Below the pieces are notes generated by a model. It had not been told where the DNA came from, searched no databases, and saw nothing but the letters and a program-made list of their open reading frames with translations. A stretch of DNA of 64,000 bases, taken from positions 124,001 to 188,000 of the forward strand of contig CAWCJS010000015.1 of NCBI GenBank assembly GCA_963795795.1, in the 5' to 3' direction. This document shows positions 61,931-64,000 of the stretch, piece by piece. Within the stretch, counting starts at the first letter, position 1. Each line of letters begins with the position of its first letter. Both the position numbers and the translations under genes were made by a program. This DNA is from Palsa-504 sp963795795 (lineage in GTDB: Bacteria; Actinomycetota; Actinomycetes; Streptosporangiales; Streptosporangiaceae).

Positions 61931-64000
61931 GAGCCCGGTCGAGAAGCTCCAGGTGTACGGGCTGTTCTGCGGCACCGATACCGTGACCGTGTAGCTGGAG
62001 CTCGTGGTCAGCGGGTTCGTCGGCGTGAACGTGGCCACCGTGTCGGCGTTGTTGAAGCTCACCGTCCCCGCCACCGGGTTCCCGCCCGAATCGGCCACCG
62101 TGAACGACACCGTGCTCGGCGTAACGGCCTGCGAAAACGTCGCGGTGGGCGCAACCGACACCGATACCCCGGTGGCCCCCGGACTGGGGGTGACGCTTGT
62201 CACGTTCGTGACATCCGCCGAGGGCGTCACCGCGTTGGATGGCTCGGATTCCGGGCCCGCGCCGGCCGGGTCAGACGCGATGACCGTGAAGGTGTAGGTC
62301 GTCCCGTTGGTCAGGCCTGACACCAGGCCGGTGGTCGGCGCCGGGTTCCCGGTAACGGTCGTGGGGGTCTGGGCAGTCGATCCGATATAGGGCGTGATCG
62401 TGTACGTCGTGACCGGGCCGCCCGACGGGGCCGCCCAGGAGACGCTGGCCGACGCGAACCCCGCGGTCGCGCTTACGCTGCCGACCTGGCCTGGGGCGCT
62501 GAAGGTCTCGGTGGAGAACACGGGGTCGACCCAGTAGTTCGAGGCGTCATTCGAGCTGGTCGGGAACGTGCTCGCGCCGGAGTAGCTGTAGACGCCGTTG
62601 ACCACGCCGTTCGTGTTCTGCAGCGCGAACAGCGGCGGGCTGTTCACCGTGCTCTCCGCTTGCATCATCTGCGGCACGGTGTAGAAATACGCCCCGTCGT
62701 CGGAGTAATGCCCGTTGGGCGCGAAATACGACGCCACGTAGACCGTGTTCGGAGTCACCCCCACGGGCTGGGCGAAGTCCAGTTCCTGCCACCCGCTCGC
62801 GGTCTCGTTGGTAAACGTGCCCGTGGCCAGGAGCGTCCCGGTCGAGGTCCACAGGTTACCGATGTGGGTGCCGGTGTTGGTGCTGGCCTTGTAGAACCGG
62901 ATCCCGGTGATGGTGCCGTACTCGTCGGTCTTGAACTTGACGCCGACCTCGATCGACGCCGGGTCACCGGAATCGACGGTCGTCGGCGTGACGTTGGTGC
63001 CCCAGATCGAGCACGGGCAGCTCACGCTGACCGTCACCCCGGGTCCGGGCGTCTCCAGGTTGCCGCTGTCGTCCACCGCCCGCGATTCGATCGTGGTGGT
63101 CGGGTTGCCGTGCGCGATCCACGAATAGCTCCACGTCACAGAGGTATCTGGTGCCGACATCGTGGTTACCGGGTGCCAGGTCGTCCCCCCGTCGGTCGAG
63201 ACCTCGACCCCCGCGACCACGCCGCCGCCCGCAGCGGTGGCCGACCCGCTGATCGTCACCGCCGACCCGTCCGCGAGCGAGGCACCCGACGACGGCGATG
63301 TGATGGTCGACGTCGGCGGCGTCGTATCGGTCGACTCTGTTCCCGCCACCAGCCCCGACATCAGCGTCGCGGGCTGCACGCCCATGTCAGCCAGCAGGTT
63401 CACCGTCGCCTGCTGCATCGCCGGATCCGTATTACGCGACGTCCCGCCGTTATCCAGGCCAAATGCCCAATTCTCGGTCCCGGCACCGAACACCAGCGCA
63501 CCGCTCGACGCGCGGTACAAGGTCAGGTGGTGGGTTACGGTGGCGTTGGCAGAGGGCGTGGTGATGCTGCCGTAGTCGGTAAACGGCTGGGCTGCGGTAT
63601 CGGTCGTCGACGACAGCTCGAACTCCCCGGCCGGCCGGAAGCCGTTGTCGGCGTCCGTATCCCATTCGGGGCCGAGGGTGCCGGCCCCGGGGTCGAGCGT
63701 GATGGAGGTACCGGGGGCGAGGGTGGCGACGCTGGTGTTAGACCAGAACCGCAGCTTGCTGTAGTACGCCGGCACGGTGATATCGGTCGTCCCCGAATCC
63801 ACGGCGTACAGCTGCCCCGTCAGGGCGTTCTCTGGCTGGCCGCCGTCCGCCGGGGGGCTGAACCGCGGGTCCATCCAGCTACCCGTCCACGTCGGCGGAT
63901 CCTGCGGATCCACCGGAGCGTTGTAATGCGTCTCCTTATACGTCACCAGCGTCCGGCTCGGCGTATTCGATCCATCGATACTCGGCGCGAACCTCGTCTT
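58275..64000 (-). CDS. Giant secreted DUF4082/Ig-like repeat protein (partial; frame broken near the 3' end)
   Basis: The open frame enters from the right edge, so the start and any signal peptide are outside. In order: a DMF-amidase beta-like C-terminal domain (ending near TLYRASSGALVFGAGTENWA), an Ig-like segment, a first DUF4082 domain (from about 63010), a fibronectin III domain (about 62490-62210), and then five Big_5-type Ig domains alternating with five more DUF4082 domains, each starting CPCSIW. The last DUF4082 is split at about 58557-58563, where two extra bases (or one missing) shift the frame to end at 58275. No membrane anchor or sorting signal is seen at the C-terminus. Likely a surface or matrix protein. 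Confidence 0.85.

Overview
The window comes from a high-GC actinobacterium. The signs are a mycothiol S-conjugate amidase gene, frequent GTG and TTG starts, strong G/C third-position bias, the gene order eno-ftsB-DUF501-ppx, and a dTDP-rhamnose cluster. A lineage near Streptosporangiales would fit, but the sequence alone does not settle it. There is no rRNA, CRISPR array, phage or plasmid replication module. One atypical tRNA and one truncated IS630-type transposase are present.

Layout. From 0 to 30 kb the content is mostly housekeeping: a TetR regulator, a YdjM-like membrane protein, serS, a SNF2 helicase coupled to a SWIM zinc-finger protein, mca, greA, a DHA2 exporter with its own TetR regulator, an Lrp/AsnC regulator facing an HPPD gene, an AAA+/VWA pair, metB and cbs, a thiolase, a family 5 uracil-DNA glycosylase, ppx, DUF501, ftsB and eno. 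At 28.7-30.4 kb is an unusual sigma factor fused to a zinc-finger/membrane anti-sigma-like module, with 20-residue repeats inside it.

From 30.5 kb to the right edge lies a cell-surface polysaccharide locus: rmlABD plus rmlC (dTDP-L-rhamnose), at least six glycosyltransferases, a WecG/TagA/CpsF-type transferase, a Wzx-like flippase, an O-antigen-ligase/polymerase-like protein, two Wzz-like proteins, a DegT-type sugar aminotransferase and two methyltransferases. It also holds two paralogous secreted beta-helix proteins with different membrane anchors and a very large secreted DUF4082/Ig-like repeat protein that runs off the right edge. A P-loop NTPase with 21 Sel1-type repeats sits in the middle. 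Together these can make an activated deoxysugar, assemble and flip a lipid-linked repeat unit, polymerise it and decorate the surface. The locus is patchy in base composition and carries a methyltransferase remnant and the truncated transposase, which suggests repeated turnover.

Data quality. At least twelve single- or two-base indels break otherwise well-formed genes, including the essential serS and three of the four rml genes. In each case a one-base correction restores the usual family length. Most look like one extra base. I read these as probable residual assembly errors and annotate each affected gene as one unit with the break marked.
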